NCBI GenBank assembly: GCA_963812775.1
Contig: CAWEWH010000005.1
Span: 558,001-622,000 of the forward strand
DNA from: CAWEWH01 sp963812775
GTDB taxonomy: Bacteria; Pseudomonadota; Alphaproteobacteria; Rhizobiales; Beijerinckiaceae
Length of the DNA stretch: 64,000 bases
Reading direction: 5' to 3'
Under the pieces are notes generated by a model. It was not told the origin of the DNA and searched no databases. It saw only the letters and a list, made by a program, of their open reading frames with translations. The first letter of the stretch is position 1, and every line of letters begins with the position of its first letter. Both the position numbers and the translations under genes were made by a program. Shown in pieces: positions 37,406-48,272 of the stretch.

Positions 37406-38085
37406 TGCCGGGGCAGGCGCGTGGCAACCTGCGGTTTTGCGTCAGGCGCCCGCAGATAGAGGGGCTTGGGCAAGGCCTGCACCGGATCGGCCAGCAGGCC
37501 GAGGCGCGCCACCCAGATGATGTCGGGAGCCACGTCAACGTCGGCTACGTCGGCCTTCATGCCGGCGATGCTGGCTTCCGCCGCCACCATCGGCGCGCCC
37601 GATCCTGTGACGATGACCGGGCCGGCGCCCAGCATGCGGGCCGCTTCCCGGCAGGCGACGTAGCGCGGCGTCACCACGGTGCGGCCGCCCGGCGCCACCG
37701 CTTGGAAATAGACATGGCCGTTGCGGGCATCGATGGCGGCCGCCACGACGCGCGTCTCGCCGGCGGCGACGAGCGGCGCCATCAGGGCCGACAGCGTGGT
37801 GACGCCGACAACTTCGCAGGGCGCACCGAGCCCGATGGCGCGCGCCGCCGATATGCCGACCCTGAGGCCGGTGAACGACCCCGGCCCCACAGTGACGGCG
37901 ACGCGATCGAGGCTACGGAAGCCGCCGTCGATTTGCGCCATGACGCGCTCGACGAGGGGCAGCAGCGCCTCGGCGTGGCCGCGTTCCATCGGCAGCGTTT
38001 CCGCCGCCATCGGCTCGTCGGCATCCGACTCGAGCACGCAGGCCGAGCAGGCATGCAGCGCGGTGTCGATGGCGAGGAGGCGCAA
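37402..38085 (-). CDS. tsaB: tRNA threonylcarbamoyladenosine biosynthesis protein TsaB
   Basis: 227 residues from a TTG at 38085 with AAGGAA just upstream. The ASKHA-like N-terminus LLAIDTALHACSACVLE and VGPGSFTGLRVGISAARAIG are diagnostic. It is the scaffold for TsaD in t6A37 synthesis. It is followed with a 4-bp overlap by rimI. Confidence 0.93.
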   Translation of the reverse strand: MRLLAIDTALHACSACVLESDADEPMAAETLPMERGHAEALLPLVERVMAQIDGGFRSLDRVAVTVGPGSFTGLRVGISAARAIGLGAPCEVVGVTTLSALMAPLVAAGETRVVAAAIDARNGHVYFQAVAPGGRTVVTPRYVACREAARMLGAGPVIVTGSGAPMVAAEASIAGMKADVADVDVAPDIIWVARLGLLADPVQALPKPLYLRAPDAKPQVATRLPRQ

Positions 38086-38108
38086 CCCAATTCCTTGGCG
38101 CTAGGGCT

Positions 38109-38705
38109 TCATACGATGGAGCAGAATTCCTCGAAGGCAAGCCGCGCGGCGCGCGGACGCACGCCGGCGGGATCGCCGAAGCCGAGGCTGCAGATGAAGT
38201 TGGACTTGATCTTGCCGCCGGGAAAGAAGGCCTCGTCCACGGCGGCGTTGTCGAAGCCCGACATCGGCCCGCAATCGAGACCGAGCGACCGCGCCGCCAT
38301 GATCATGTAGCCGCCCTGCAGCGACGAGTTGCGGAAGGCCGCGCTCTCGATCGCCGCCGGCTTGCCCACGAAGGCCTGGCGGGCCTGCTCGCTCGCCAGC
38401 TTCGGCAGCTTCTCATAGAATTCGGTGTCGTAGCCCAGGATCGCCACGGCCGGCGCCGCCATGGTCTTCTCCTGGTTGCCCGGGGACAGAAGCGGCTTGA
38501 GCCGCTCCTTGGCTTCGCGCGAACGCACGAAGACGACGCGGGCAGGGCAGCAATTGTACGACGTGGGACCCATTTTCAGCAGATCGGCGAGCGCCCTCAG
38601 CGTCGTCTCGGGCACCGGCTTGTCGGTCCACTTGTTGTGGGTGTGCGCCTGCCGAAACAGCTGATCGAGCGCCGCGTCGGAAATCGGATGGTGGTCGCGG
38701 CCCAT
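38109..38705 (-). CDS. RutE/HadB-like nitroreductase-family flavoprotein
   Basis: 198 residues. The malonic semialdehyde reductase branch of the nitroreductase fold is suggested by LDQLFRQAHTHNKWTDKPVP, MGPTSYNCCPARVVFVRS and GLDCGPMSGFDNAAVD. FMN-dependent reductase, cytosolic. No other rut genes are nearby, so uracil catabolism is not implied. ATG at 38705. Confidence 0.87.
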   Translation of the reverse strand: MGRDHHPISDAALDQLFRQAHTHNKWTDKPVPETTLRALADLLKMGPTSYNCCPARVVFVRSREAKERLKPLLSPGNQEKTMAAPAVAILGYDTEFYEKLPKLASEQARQAFVGKPAAIESAAFRNSSLQGGYMIMAARSLGLDCGPMSGFDNAAVDEAFFPGGKIKSNFICSLGFGDPAGVRPRAARLAFEEFCSIV

Positions 38706-38849
38706 TGTTGCCCCCTAGCTCATTGGTCCCGGATGCGCGGTTGGTCCCGACCCGCCCTTTTGACGCGGAGCCGACTGGCGCCCCCGAGGGGAAGGATCGG
38801 AACGGTGTGTCGCGATTGGCAGAAGCGCATTCGGATCCGCGGACTTGCG

Positions 38850-39410
38850 TCAAACCGCCTCAACCTCGCGCACGTCCGGAAGGAAGTGGCGCAGGAGGTT
38901 CTGGATGCCGTGCTTCAATGTGGCGGTGGACGAGGGGCAGCCGGAGCACGAGCCCTTCATGGACAGGTAGACGACCCCGTCCTTGAAGCCTTTGAAGGTG
39001 ATGTCGCCGCCGTCGCCGGCCACCGCCGGCCTGACCCGCGTCTCGATGAGGTCCTTGATGGTGTCGACGGTGGCGGCGTCCTTCTCGTCGAAGAATTCAT
39101 CGCCTTTGCCGTCGTCGACAGGTCCGTCGTTGAACACGACCGGCGCGCCGGACACGAAATGCTCCATGATGGCGCCGAGGACGGCCGGCTTCAGGTGCTG
39201 CCACTCGCCGTCTGTCTTGGTGATGGTGATGAAGTCGCTGCCCAGGAACACCGCCGCGACCCCGTCAACGTCAAAGAGACGCTGCGCCAGGGGCGAGTTT
39301 CCGGCTTCTCCGGCATTGCGGAAGTCGAGGGTGCCTTCCGGCATCACCGTGCGACCGGGCAGGAACTTCAGGGTGGCGGGATTGGGGGTGGCTTCGGTCT
39401 GGATGAACAT
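38850..39410 (-). CDS. NfuA-like iron-sulfur scaffold protein
   Basis: 186 residues. An N-terminal Nfu_N domain (MFIQTEATPNPATLKFLPGR) precedes a NifU C-terminal domain with the cluster-binding CSGCPSSTATLKHGI. This organisation is that of the alphaproteobacterial NifU-like carrier. It delivers Fe-S clusters. It is a single gene with its own promoter region (228 bp gap upstream). Confidence 0.93.
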   Translation of the reverse strand: MFIQTEATPNPATLKFLPGRTVMPEGTLDFRNAGEAGNSPLAQRLFDVDGVAAVFLGSDFITITKTDGEWQHLKPAVLGAIMEHFVSGAPVVFNDGPVDDGKGDEFFDEKDAATVDTIKDLIETRVRPAVAGDGGDITFKGFKDGVVYLSMKGSCSGCPSSTATLKHGIQNLLRHFLPDVREVEAV

Positions 39411-39638
39411 GTCTCTCTCCTCGCGTGCCGGTTCAAGGCCGGCCGGTCGGCTCGTGGCGTCGAATTTGGGGGCCTTCCTATCATATGGAGACGCGCGGCG
39501 CGCGGCAAAAGAGCGCCACTTTGCCGTGTTTGGCGTTACATCCTTAGCGGCTGGCGACGTTCAAGACCCTTCACCCTGGGCTTGGGCGGCTTGAGGATGA
39601 ACGTCGGGCCTGACGGCCGACACCGGGGGGAGCGGTCA

Positions 39639-40004
39639 ATGCCGACGCGCAGCACGGTCGAGGCCTTCGCGGCCATGGTGGAGGCGGGCGACTATGTCGG
39701 CGCCATCGAGACATACTACGCGCGCGATGCCTCCATGCAGGAGAACAACGAGCCGCCGCGCAAGGGCCGAGAGGTGCTTGTGGCAGGCGAGCGGCAGGTC
39801 ATGGGCCGCTTCACGTCGATCAAGGCGCGGCAACTCGGTCCCATCCTGATCGACGGCGACGAGGTGGCGATCCGTTGGCGCTTCGAGTTCACGGCTTCCG
39901 ACGGCGCCGTGCGCACGCTCGAGGAAGTGGCTTGGCAGAAATGGCGGGGCGATTTGGTGTCCGAGGAGCAGTTCTTCTACGACCCGAAGCAGATGCGCGG
40001 CTGA
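39639..40004 (+). CDS. SnoaL-like / NTF2-fold protein
   Basis: 121 residues from the ATG at 39639, preceded by GGGGGGAGC. The NTF2-like pattern is STVEAFAAMVEAGDYVGAIE, TYYARDASMQEN, GREVLVAGERQVMGRF and WRFEFTASDGAVRTLEEVAW. Such small cone-shaped domains may be enzymes or binding modules; no activity can be assigned. It is followed at 11 bp by a GNAT gene in the same direction. Confidence 0.8.
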   Translation: MPTRSTVEAFAAMVEAGDYVGAIETYYARDASMQENNEPPRKGREVLVAGERQVMGRFTSIKARQLGPILIDGDEVAIRWRFEFTASDGAVRTLEEVAWQKWRGDLVSEEQFFYDPKQMRG

Positions 40005-40015
40005 GGCGCCTGGCC

Positions 40016-40564
40016 ATGAACGACATTGCGGACCGGGCCCTTGTCCGTGCGGCCGCGTCGGCCGACATGCCGGCGATCGCCGATATTCACGCGTCGAGCT
40101 GGCGCGTTGCCTATCGCGGGCTCTTTCCGGATGCCTTTCTCGATGGGCCGCTGGTCGACAACCGGTTGGCGCACTGGTGGGGGATTCCCGACCGTATGAC
40201 GGCGACCGATCGATTGCTGATTGCGGAGCGTCGTGGCTCGCCGGTGGGGTTCATCGCCGGCTGGTCCTCTACGGCGCTCGGTTGCGATCAAGGCTTCGAT
40301 CTGTTCATCGACAACCTCCATGTCCGGCCTGAGCTGAGAGGCCAGGGAATCGGGCTGCAGCTGATGCGGGAGCTTGCCGCGGGGCGTCGAGGGGCGGCGA
40401 GGACACGCGCCTATCTCTGGCTGGTGGACGGCAACCATGCGGCATATCGCTTCTACGCTCGGCTCGGTGGTCGCGATGCCGACCACCGCGAAAAGCAGTT
40501 TGGCGACGCCATGGTGGGCGAGCTGCGGATCGTGTGGAGCGACTACGCTGCGCTCGGCGGCTGA
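40016..40564 (+). CDS. GNAT-family N-acetyltransferase
   Basis: 182 residues. The motif A region FIDNLHVRPELRGQGIGLQL gives the acetyl-CoA binding loop (RGQGIG), and YLWLVDGNHAAYRFYARLGG is the B motif. The N-terminal ADIHASSWRVAYRGLFPDAF is the usual receptor loop. Substrate unknown. It starts 11 bp after the SnoaL-like gene, so the two are probably one unit. Confidence 0.85.
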   Translation: MNDIADRALVRAAASADMPAIADIHASSWRVAYRGLFPDAFLDGPLVDNRLAHWWGIPDRMTATDRLLIAERRGSPVGFIAGWSSTALGCDQGFDLFIDNLHVRPELRGQGIGLQLMRELAAGRRGAARTRAYLWLVDGNHAAYRFYARLGGRDADHREKQFGDAMVGELRIVWSDYAALGG

Positions 40565-40591
40565 AAAGGCGGAGGACTATCGAATCCGACC

Positions 40592-41650
40592 CTATTTGCC
40601 ACGCCGCAGGATCTCTTCGCGGTGGTCGGGTCTCAGTTCCGCCCTCACGCCAACGCTTGCTCCGTCCCTCAAAATGACCACCCCGTTCATCGTGCCGACG
40701 GCAACCCGAAGCTCGAGGTCCTTCGTCTTCGCATTGGGGATGAGGTCTGCAGCTACGATCGAATAATCGTCGAAGCGGCACTGATGGGTCTTTTCGAAAT
40801 CCGCCTTGACGTCCTTCACGACGGCGCGTGCCCTCTCGACGGTGTCGGCCTCGAGGCTACCGTCGATGCGGTCCAGGACGTTGAGTTCGTCCATGGCATA
40901 GCCGCGAAAGCTCTCGAAAGGCGGGTACGCTCGCTCCGGCTTGAAGGTGAAACCGTATGTTCCGAGCCTCCATCCAGCTTCCGGCGAAAGCCCATCCCGT
41001 GACACCTGGTTGCCGAGCTTCATGCCGAACAGCCCTAGCAAGGTGCAGGACGCGATGCGCTGAAACTGCTTGCGTTGCTCGGCGATGTCTGAGTCGAGCT
41101 CCTGCTCCGCCCCGGCCAGCAGGTTGGATTTGTTCGCGGCGGCCGCGATTTCTCCAATACGCGTGTCCATCAAGGCAATCTGGTCTTCGACCACCTTGAA
41201 CGTCTCTCTCGTCAGTCGCCGCGTCTCACTGACATGCGCGCACAGTCTTGCCGGATCGACGCCCTGCCGGAGCTTCTGGCGATCCAAGTCCTGCAAGGCC
41301 GTTCGCACGCGAAGCAGGTCCTCCAGGTTCTTGCGATTCTGCTGCTCCAGCGTGGCGTATTCCGGCAACGACGACAGGTTTTTGGCGAAGTCGTTCTTCT
41401 CTTGCTCGGTCAGGACCCCGGCCGCCACGAGCCGCTCTAGCTTTCGGCGCTGCATCTGTAGGGCGCGGTCTTGCCGTTGCCGGGCCGGTATGAGGCCGCG
41501 CATCAGCTCGTCTTCGAACGACGCCAATGTCCAATTCGCTACGTCCCCGCAGGCCTGGTCCTCGGCAGCCCAGGCGGCGCTCAAGGCAACCGTCGCGGCG
41601 ATGAAGGCCGCCGAGATCCACTTGACGACTTGACTGTTGATGTTCTGCAT
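40592..41650 (-). CDS. exported coiled-coil hypothetical protein
   Basis: 352 residues from the ATG at 41650. A signal peptide (VVKWISAAFIAATVALSAAW) with cleavage near AWA-AE marks it as periplasmic. Residues 50-180 are mostly helical and charged (QMQRRKLERLVAAGVLTEQE; EDLLRVRTALQDLDRQK), fitting a coiled coil. The C-terminal half holds beta-like segments (LELRVAVGTMNGVVILRDGA). I recognise no family. It is convergent with the GNAT gene. Confidence 0.65.
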   Translation of the reverse strand: MQNINSQVVKWISAAFIAATVALSAAWAAEDQACGDVANWTLASFEDELMRGLIPARQRQDRALQMQRRKLERLVAAGVLTEQEKNDFAKNLSSLPEYATLEQQNRKNLEDLLRVRTALQDLDRQKLRQGVDPARLCAHVSETRRLTRETFKVVEDQIALMDTRIGEIAAAANKSNLLAGAEQELDSDIAEQRKQFQRIASCTLLGLFGMKLGNQVSRDGLSPEAGWRLGTYGFTFKPERAYPPFESFRGYAMDELNVLDRIDGSLEADTVERARAVVKDVKADFEKTHQCRFDDYSIVAADLIPNAKTKDLELRVAVGTMNGVVILRDGASVGVRAELRPDHREEILRRGK

Positions 41651-41737
41651 TCTTGCACCATCCGGGCTCGGGAACGACACAATGTCTCGCGGCCGAGTCC
41701 GTGAGAGATCCCCGGCGTCGTGTCTCTCGCCACCTGC

Positions 41738-42235
41738 TTATGTCAGCGCGTCGATGTCCGCGTCGGCGAGATGGCCGGGCACGATGGCGACCGGCACCGG
41801 GAAACTGGCGCCGGCGGCGGTGGCCAGCATCGAGACGAGCGGTCCGGGGCCTTCCGCGCTGGTGCCCGCCGCCAGGACGAGGAGCGCGATATCCTCGTCC
41901 TCTTCGATGAGAGCGATCACCTCTTCGAGCTTGGCGCCCGCCCGCATCACCCGCTCCGGCTCGATACCCGCGATGGTGCGGGCGCGGGTTGTGGCGGCTT
42001 CCAGCATCTTGCCCGCCTCTTCTTCAGCCTCCGCCTTGATGGCATCGCCGACGCCGAGCGGGGCCTGAAAATCCGCCGCCGACATGACGCTGAGCAGGAT
42101 CAGCCCGACGCCGGTGCGGGCGGCGCGCCGCGCCGCGAAATAGAGGGCGCGGTCGGCCTCGGGCGTGTCATCGACGATGACCAGGAACTTGGCGCGATGC
42201 CCAGCCTCATAGGCGCGCCGCCGCTTGAGGCTCAT
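41738..42235 (-). CDS. universal stress protein (UspA family)
   Basis: 165 residues. The Usp fold shows AKFLVIVDDTPEADRALYFA at the start, ERVMRAGAKLEEVIALIEED in the middle, and LLVLAAGTSAEGPGPLVSML near the end. The glycine-rich ATP loop is atypical, so nucleotide binding is uncertain. It precedes trpS in the opposite reading order only by chance of position; the 150-bp gap holds a GACGGAC-type repeat. Confidence 0.87.
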   Translation of the reverse strand: MSLKRRRAYEAGHRAKFLVIVDDTPEADRALYFAARRAARTGVGLILLSVMSAADFQAPLGVGDAIKAEAEEEAGKMLEAATTRARTIAGIEPERVMRAGAKLEEVIALIEEDEDIALLVLAAGTSAEGPGPLVSMLATAAGASFPVPVAIVPGHLADADIDALT

Positions 42236-42324
42236 GGCGCCGCGCCTCCCGCCAAATCGTCACTTTCGCCCATGCCGCGATGCTGCCAAGGCGCTCGGTT
42301 TGGAGCAAGCGGAAAACTGACAAC

Positions 42325-42389
42325 CGGTGATGGAGGACGGACTACGGTGACCATCTCGGCCTTGTCTGCTCTCTGTCGTCCGGCGTCCG
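42325..42389. repeat. GACGGAC/GTCCGTC-type intergenic repeat
   Basis: GGAGGACGGACTACGG on the left and CTCTCTGTCGTCCGGCGTCCGTC on the right resemble the block at 20048-20118. It follows the trpS stop codon and may act as a terminator. Confidence 0.45.
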
Positions 42390-43421
42390 TCATCTCAATC
42401 CCACGATGCCCTTGACGGCCTGCATGGTCTCGGCCGCCATGGGGCGCGCCCGATCCGCTCCCTGGGCCAGGACCTTGTCGATGTAGCCCGGATCGTCGCC
42501 GAGCCGCCGCATCTCGCTCGCGATGGGCGCCAGCTTCGCCACCGCGAGATCGACGAGCGCGCTCTTGAAGGTGGAGAACTGCGCGCCGCCGAATTCCTTC
42601 AGCACCTCGGCCTTCGGGACGCCCCTCAGCGCCGCGAAGATGACCACGAGATTGTCGGCCTCGGGGCGGCCGTCGAGGCCCTTCTCGTCGCTCGGCAGGG
42701 GCTCCGGATCGGTCTTCGCCTTCCTGATCTTCTGGGCGATCATCTCGGCGTTGTCGGTCAGGTTGATGCGGGAGTAATCCGACGGATCGGACTTCGACAT
42801 TTTCTTGGTGCCGTCGCGCAGCGACATGACGCGTGTGGCGGTGCCCTGGATCAACGGCTCAGGCAGCGGAAAGAAGGCATCGCCGAACTGATGCTCGGCG
42901 ATGGAGGCGGCCAGATCGGTGTTGAATTTCTGGGCGATGTCGCGCGACAGTTCGAGGTGCTGCTTCTGGTCCTCGCCCACCGGCACGTGCGTGGCGCGAT
43001 AGACGAGGATGTCGGCCGCCATCAGCGCCGGATAGGCGAACAGGCCGACCGAGGCGCCTTCGCGGTCCTTGCCGGCCTTCTCCTTGAACTGCGTCATGCG
43101 GTTGAGCCAGCCCATGCGGGCAATACAGTTGAAGATCCAGGCGAGCTCGGCGTGCTCATGCACCTGGCTCTGGTTGAAGACGATGTGGCGCTTCGGATCG
43201 ATGCCGCAGGCGATGAACGCCGCCGTCACCTCGCGGATGCTGCGCCGCAATTCCGCCGGATCCCACGGGGCGGTGAGCGCGTGCATGTCGACGATGCAAT
43301 AGATGCAGTCGTAGCGCTCCTGCAGTGCCACGAAATTGACGAGCGCCCCGAGATAGTTGCCGAGATGCAGATTGCCGGTGGGCTGCACGCCCGAGAAGAC
43401 GCGCTGCGGGAAGGTTGCCAT
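42390..43421 (-). CDS. trpS: tryptophan--tRNA ligase
   Basis: 343 residues, standard for the bacterial enzyme. The HIGH-type motif appears in PTGNLHLGNYLGALVNFV and the KMSKS motif in GTKKMSKSDPSDYSRI. YPALMAADILVYRATHVPVG is also diagnostic. It charges tRNA-Trp. A GATCATGC-type repeat lies just upstream (43430-43468), then murJ. Confidence 0.96.
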   Translation of the reverse strand: MATFPQRVFSGVQPTGNLHLGNYLGALVNFVALQERYDCIYCIVDMHALTAPWDPAELRRSIREVTAAFIACGIDPKRHIVFNQSQVHEHAELAWIFNCIARMGWLNRMTQFKEKAGKDREGASVGLFAYPALMAADILVYRATHVPVGEDQKQHLELSRDIAQKFNTDLAASIAEHQFGDAFFPLPEPLIQGTATRVMSLRDGTKKMSKSDPSDYSRINLTDNAEMIAQKIRKAKTDPEPLPSDEKGLDGRPEADNLVVIFAALRGVPKAEVLKEFGGAQFSTFKSALVDLAVAKLAPIASEMRRLGDDPGYIDKVLAQGADRARPMAAETMQAVKGIVGLR

Positions 43422-43429
43422 CAGGGGCT

Positions 43430-43468
43430 CCCGAAAAGTGTGCGCGGTTTTCGGACAAGATCATGCGC
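43430..43468. repeat. second copy of the GATCATGC/CGAAAA repeat
   Basis: CCGAAAA (43431-43437) pairs with TTTTCGG (43448-43454), and ACAAGATCATGCGC follows as at 811-826. It sits in the trpS-murJ spacer. Confidence 0.55.
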
Positions 43469-43504
43469 AAAGTCAACAACGGCGGGCCCGAGGCAGGCAA
43501 CGGT

Positions 43505-45028
43505 TCAACGGCCGGTGAGCGCCGCCTTGATCTCGCCGACAGTCGCCCCGCCCAGTATCAGCAGGGCCGCGACATAGATGCTGACGCCCGCCCCGCAAAT
43601 CGCCGCGAGCGCCAAGGCGCCGTGCGGCGGCCCTCCCGTCGGCGCGAACGTGGCGTCGAGGCCAGCCACGACGAGCCCCATCACGAGGGTGGCGCCGGCG
43701 CAGCGCGCAAGCCGGTCGACGAGGCCGCGGTCCGGTGACCAGCGGCCGTCGGCCATAAGCGCGACGCCGAGCACGACCGCGTGGGCGAGGAAGCCGAGAC
43801 TGGCGCCCGCCCCCAGGCCGCCGATGCCGAAGAGCCTTGCGAGGCCGGCGCTGCCGATGAGCGTGGTCGCCAGCGCCGCCGCAAGCGCGACGAGCGGGAT
43901 CCGCGTGCGCTCGCGCGCGAAGAAGTCCTGCGCCAGGACCTTGCCGACGACCGCCGCGGGCAGCCCGGCCGCGAGGCCGATCAGCACGGCTGCAGTGCCC
44001 CGGGTGTCGAGGGCCGAGAAGGCGCCTCCCTCGAACAACGCGCCGACGATGGACTGTGACAGCACGGCGAGACCCACGGCGGCCGGCAGGATGAGCGCCA
44101 AAGCCGCCTCAAGCGCGCGGTTCAGCATGTCGTGTGGCGCCCTGACGCCGGCCGCCATGGTGGGCAGCAGCACGATGCCGAGTCCGGCCCCGACCATCGA
44201 CAAGGGCAGCTGGAACACCCGGTCGGCATAGTAGAGCCACGACACCGCGGCCGGTCGCGCCGACGCCACCTCGCTCGCCGCCAGCAGGATGAGCTGGACG
44301 GCGGCGCCCGCCAGCAGCGCCGGCGCCCCGAAGGCGAAGAGGCGGCGGACATCCGGCGAGAAGCGCGGCCGGCGCCATGGCAAACTCGTGCCGCGCAGCG
44401 CCGCCGCGACGATGAGCAGTTGGCAAAGCCCGGCGGTCGAGATCGCCACCGCCAGCCAGGTGCCGGCGGTGCCGCGGTCCACCGTCAGCCTTTCGATCGC
44501 GATGGCGGCGGCGATGACCAGGACGTTGACGGCGACCGGCGCCAATGCGGCGGCGAGGAAGCGCGTCTGGGCGTTGAGCAGCGCTGCGACCGCCGAGGCC
44601 ATTGTGACGAGGGCGACGAACGGCAGCATCAGCCGCAGATAGAAGGTGGCCAGGTCCCACAGCCCGGCGTCTCGCACATAGGCCGGCGCCAGCAGCAGCG
44701 TGACGAGCGGAGCGACGATCTCGAGCACGGCGAGCAGCGCCACGAGCGCCAAGCCCAGTGCCGCCAGCACATCGGCCGCCAGGCGGCGCGCTGCGTCAGG
44801 ATCGGCATCCCGTTCGAGGCGCCGGAACAGCGGCACCACAGCGGTGTTGAGCGCGCCCTCGCCGAGAATGCGCCGCGCAAGCTGCGGCAGGCGCAGCGCC
44901 ACCAGGAAGGCGTCCGCCACCGGCCCGGCGCCGAGCAACCTGGCAATCAATATGTCGCGCGCGAAGCCGAGGATGCGCGACGCGACGAGGGACAGGCCGA
45001 CGAGAAGGCTGGGGCGAACGAGCGACAC
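43505..45028 (-). CDS. murJ: lipid II flippase MurJ
   Basis: 507 residues from GTG at 45028, with about 14 transmembrane segments. The MviN pattern is clear: SLVASRILGFARDILIARLL, ADAFLVALRLPQLARRILGE, GALNTAVVPLFRRLERD and PLSMVGAGLGIVLLPTMAAG. It moves lipid II to the periplasmic face for peptidoglycan synthesis. The next gene downstream is trpS, the order found in many Hyphomicrobiales. Confidence 0.94.
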   Translation of the reverse strand: MSLVRPSLLVGLSLVASRILGFARDILIARLLGAGPVADAFLVALRLPQLARRILGEGALNTAVVPLFRRLERDADPDAARRLAADVLAALGLALVALLAVLEIVAPLVTLLLAPAYVRDAGLWDLATFYLRLMLPFVALVTMASAVAALLNAQTRFLAAALAPVAVNVLVIAAAIAIERLTVDRGTAGTWLAVAISTAGLCQLLIVAAALRGTSLPWRRPRFSPDVRRLFAFGAPALLAGAAVQLILLAASEVASARPAAVSWLYYADRVFQLPLSMVGAGLGIVLLPTMAAGVRAPHDMLNRALEAALALILPAAVGLAVLSQSIVGALFEGGAFSALDTRGTAAVLIGLAAGLPAAVVGKVLAQDFFARERTRIPLVALAAALATTLIGSAGLARLFGIGGLGAGASLGFLAHAVVLGVALMADGRWSPDRGLVDRLARCAGATLVMGLVVAGLDATFAPTGGPPHGALALAAICGAGVSIYVAALLILGGATVGEIKAALTGR

Positions 45029-45170
45029 GGGAAGAGCGGCTTACGCAGGTGATATGGTCGAGTGGGAGGAACTCCATGCGGACGCCGCATGGCAATGAGG
45101 CAGCACCTCTATCTTGCTCCGGCGCCCGCTGTCCACGGGACGCGAACGTCGTTGAGCTCGCCCTCTCTCG

Positions 45171-46474
<1,304 letters not shown>

Positions 46475-46478
<4 letters not shown>

Positions 46479-47536
46479 GCGGTTGATATAGTGGGATGCG
46501 GAAGCCGCTGCACGAGGTGATGCGGCAACAATCTGAAGAGCGCCGCGCGCAGCGGCCGCCAGCCGGCGCTGAGCAGGAGCACGAAGGCGCCGAGCACCAG
46601 CAGGGTCAGCGGCACTGTCTCGTTGCTGAAACCGGACTGCCGGATGAGCGTGCCGAACGCGTAGCCGGCATAGCCGAGGCCTGACACCAAGAGCGCGCGC
46701 CGGTCGACGATGAGCGCCACGAGGCCGAGCGCTAGAAAAATGGCCAGGACAACGACGGCACTCCTGACGTCGAGAGAATACCGCTGGACGAGGCTGGAGC
46801 TGAGCGAATGCACGATCATCGGCGCCGCCAGAAGATGCAGCCAGAACGCGATATCGGTACGCCGGGTGAGCCGCATCGGGTCGCTCATGTCGAAGCGCAT
46901 GGCGAGCGCGAAGATGAGGATGCCACAGGCAAGAATGAAATAGCTGACGGCGTTGTACGCAAAGGCGGGCGCCAGCCAGAACGCGGTGCCGATGATCGCG
47001 GCTGCGAGTGCCGCAGTTCCAGCCGCCACGGTGATCGGCACGCGAAACCGCCAATAGTGAAAGGCCACCAACAGCACCGTTGCGAGACTGGCGGGCACCA
47101 GCACCGCTGCGACGGGCGCGAAGATTTCCCTTAATTCGATGGAAGCACGTCCGCCAATGAGCGGCACAGCGATGATGGAATAAATGGCGAGGTAGCAACT
47201 TACCGCGAAGGTCACCAGCAGCACGATGCTGGGCAGCGCCATGCGCCGCATGCGCGTGAAGAATTCGGCAAGCGCCCATGTCGCGACGGCAAGCCCGACC
47301 CACATTGTGGCCGCACCGGCGGCGCGAGAGATGAAATAGCCCAGTGCCCCGAGAAAGAGCCCAAGCCCCATGGTGACGAACACATCACCGAAGCCGGAGA
47401 TGAAGCGCAGCTTCTCGTCGTCCTGCGGCTCGGTGCGCGGCGCAGCCGCCCGCTCGAGCGAAAGCAATTGCTCGACCTGCGCGGCCGTGAGGATGCCCTT
47501 GTCGACCGCCGAGCCGAGTGTCGCGTCGGAGATCAC
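46475..47536 (-). CDS. polytopic membrane protein between hslV and hslU (DUF2157-like)
   Basis: 353 residues from GTG at 47536. A short cytosolic N-terminus with a coiled segment (VDKGILTAAQVEQLLSLERA) resembles the DUF2157/DUF4401 group. About ten transmembrane helices follow, for example VTMGLGLFLGALGYFISRAA and FFILACGILIFALAM-like stretches. Both ends overlap neighbours by 4 bp (hslV stop, hslU start), so it is translationally locked into the protease operon. Function unknown. Confidence 0.8.
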
Positions 47537-48090
47537 GGCAGGCTCTCGATGACCAGGTTGCGGTTGGTGTAGACGCAGATGTCGGCGGCGATCTCGAGCG
47601 AGCGGCGCACGACCGCCTCTGCGTCGAGGGAACCGTCCATAAGGGCGCGGGCGGCCGCAAGCGCGAAATTGCCGCCCGACCCGATGGCCATGACGCTGCC
47701 GCCGTCGGTCACTTCCGGCTCCACAACGTCGCCGGTGCCCGACAGCAGCAGGCCGACCTCCTTGTCGGCCACGAGCATCATGGCTTCGAGCCTTCTCAGA
47801 TAGCGGTCGGTGCGCCAGTCCTTGGCGAGCTCGACACAGGCGCGCATGAGCTGCCCGGTATGCTGCTCGAGCTTGGCCTCGAGTCGCTCGAACAGCGTGA
47901 AGGCGTCGGCCGTGGCGCCCGCAAAGCCGCCGATGACCGCGCCCTTGGCGAGGCGGCGCACCTTGCGCGCGTTGCCCTTGATCACTGTCTGGCCGAGGCT
48001 CACCTGGCCGTCGCCGCCCATGACGACGCGTCCGCCCTTGCGGACCATCAGGATGGTGGTGGCGTGGAAAACGTCAGGCGGCACAGACAT
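47533..48090 (-). CDS. hslV: ATP-dependent protease subunit HslV
   Basis: 185 residues from the ATG at 48090 (MSVPPDVFHATTILMVRKGG). Processing before the first Thr of HATTI gives the N-terminal threonine nucleophile. GDGQVSLGQTVIKGNARKVR and the GSGGNFALAAARAL segment are typical. With HslU it forms the bacterial proteasome-like protease. A longer in-frame start at 48117 lacks support. Confidence 0.95.
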   Translation of the reverse strand: MSVPPDVFHATTILMVRKGGRVVMGGDGQVSLGQTVIKGNARKVRRLAKGAVIGGFAGATADAFTLFERLEAKLEQHTGQLMRACVELAKDWRTDRYLRRLEAMMLVADKEVGLLLSGTGDVVEPEVTDGGSVMAIGSGGNFALAAARALMDGSLDAEAVVRRSLEIAADICVYTNRNLVIESLP

Positions 48091-48272
48091 GCGAGGGCTC
48101 GGACCGGAATGCCACATCTAAGCATGAATTGGCTGACCACAAAGGGGCTTGGCCTCGGCCGTGCCGTCGCGGGGTGACCCGGCGGCTTCGAGCATGTATG
48201 TTGCGAAGCACATCGGGAACGGCGCCGGCGATCGCGGGCCCGGGCGCTGAAATGGGCATTTCGGGGGACTTC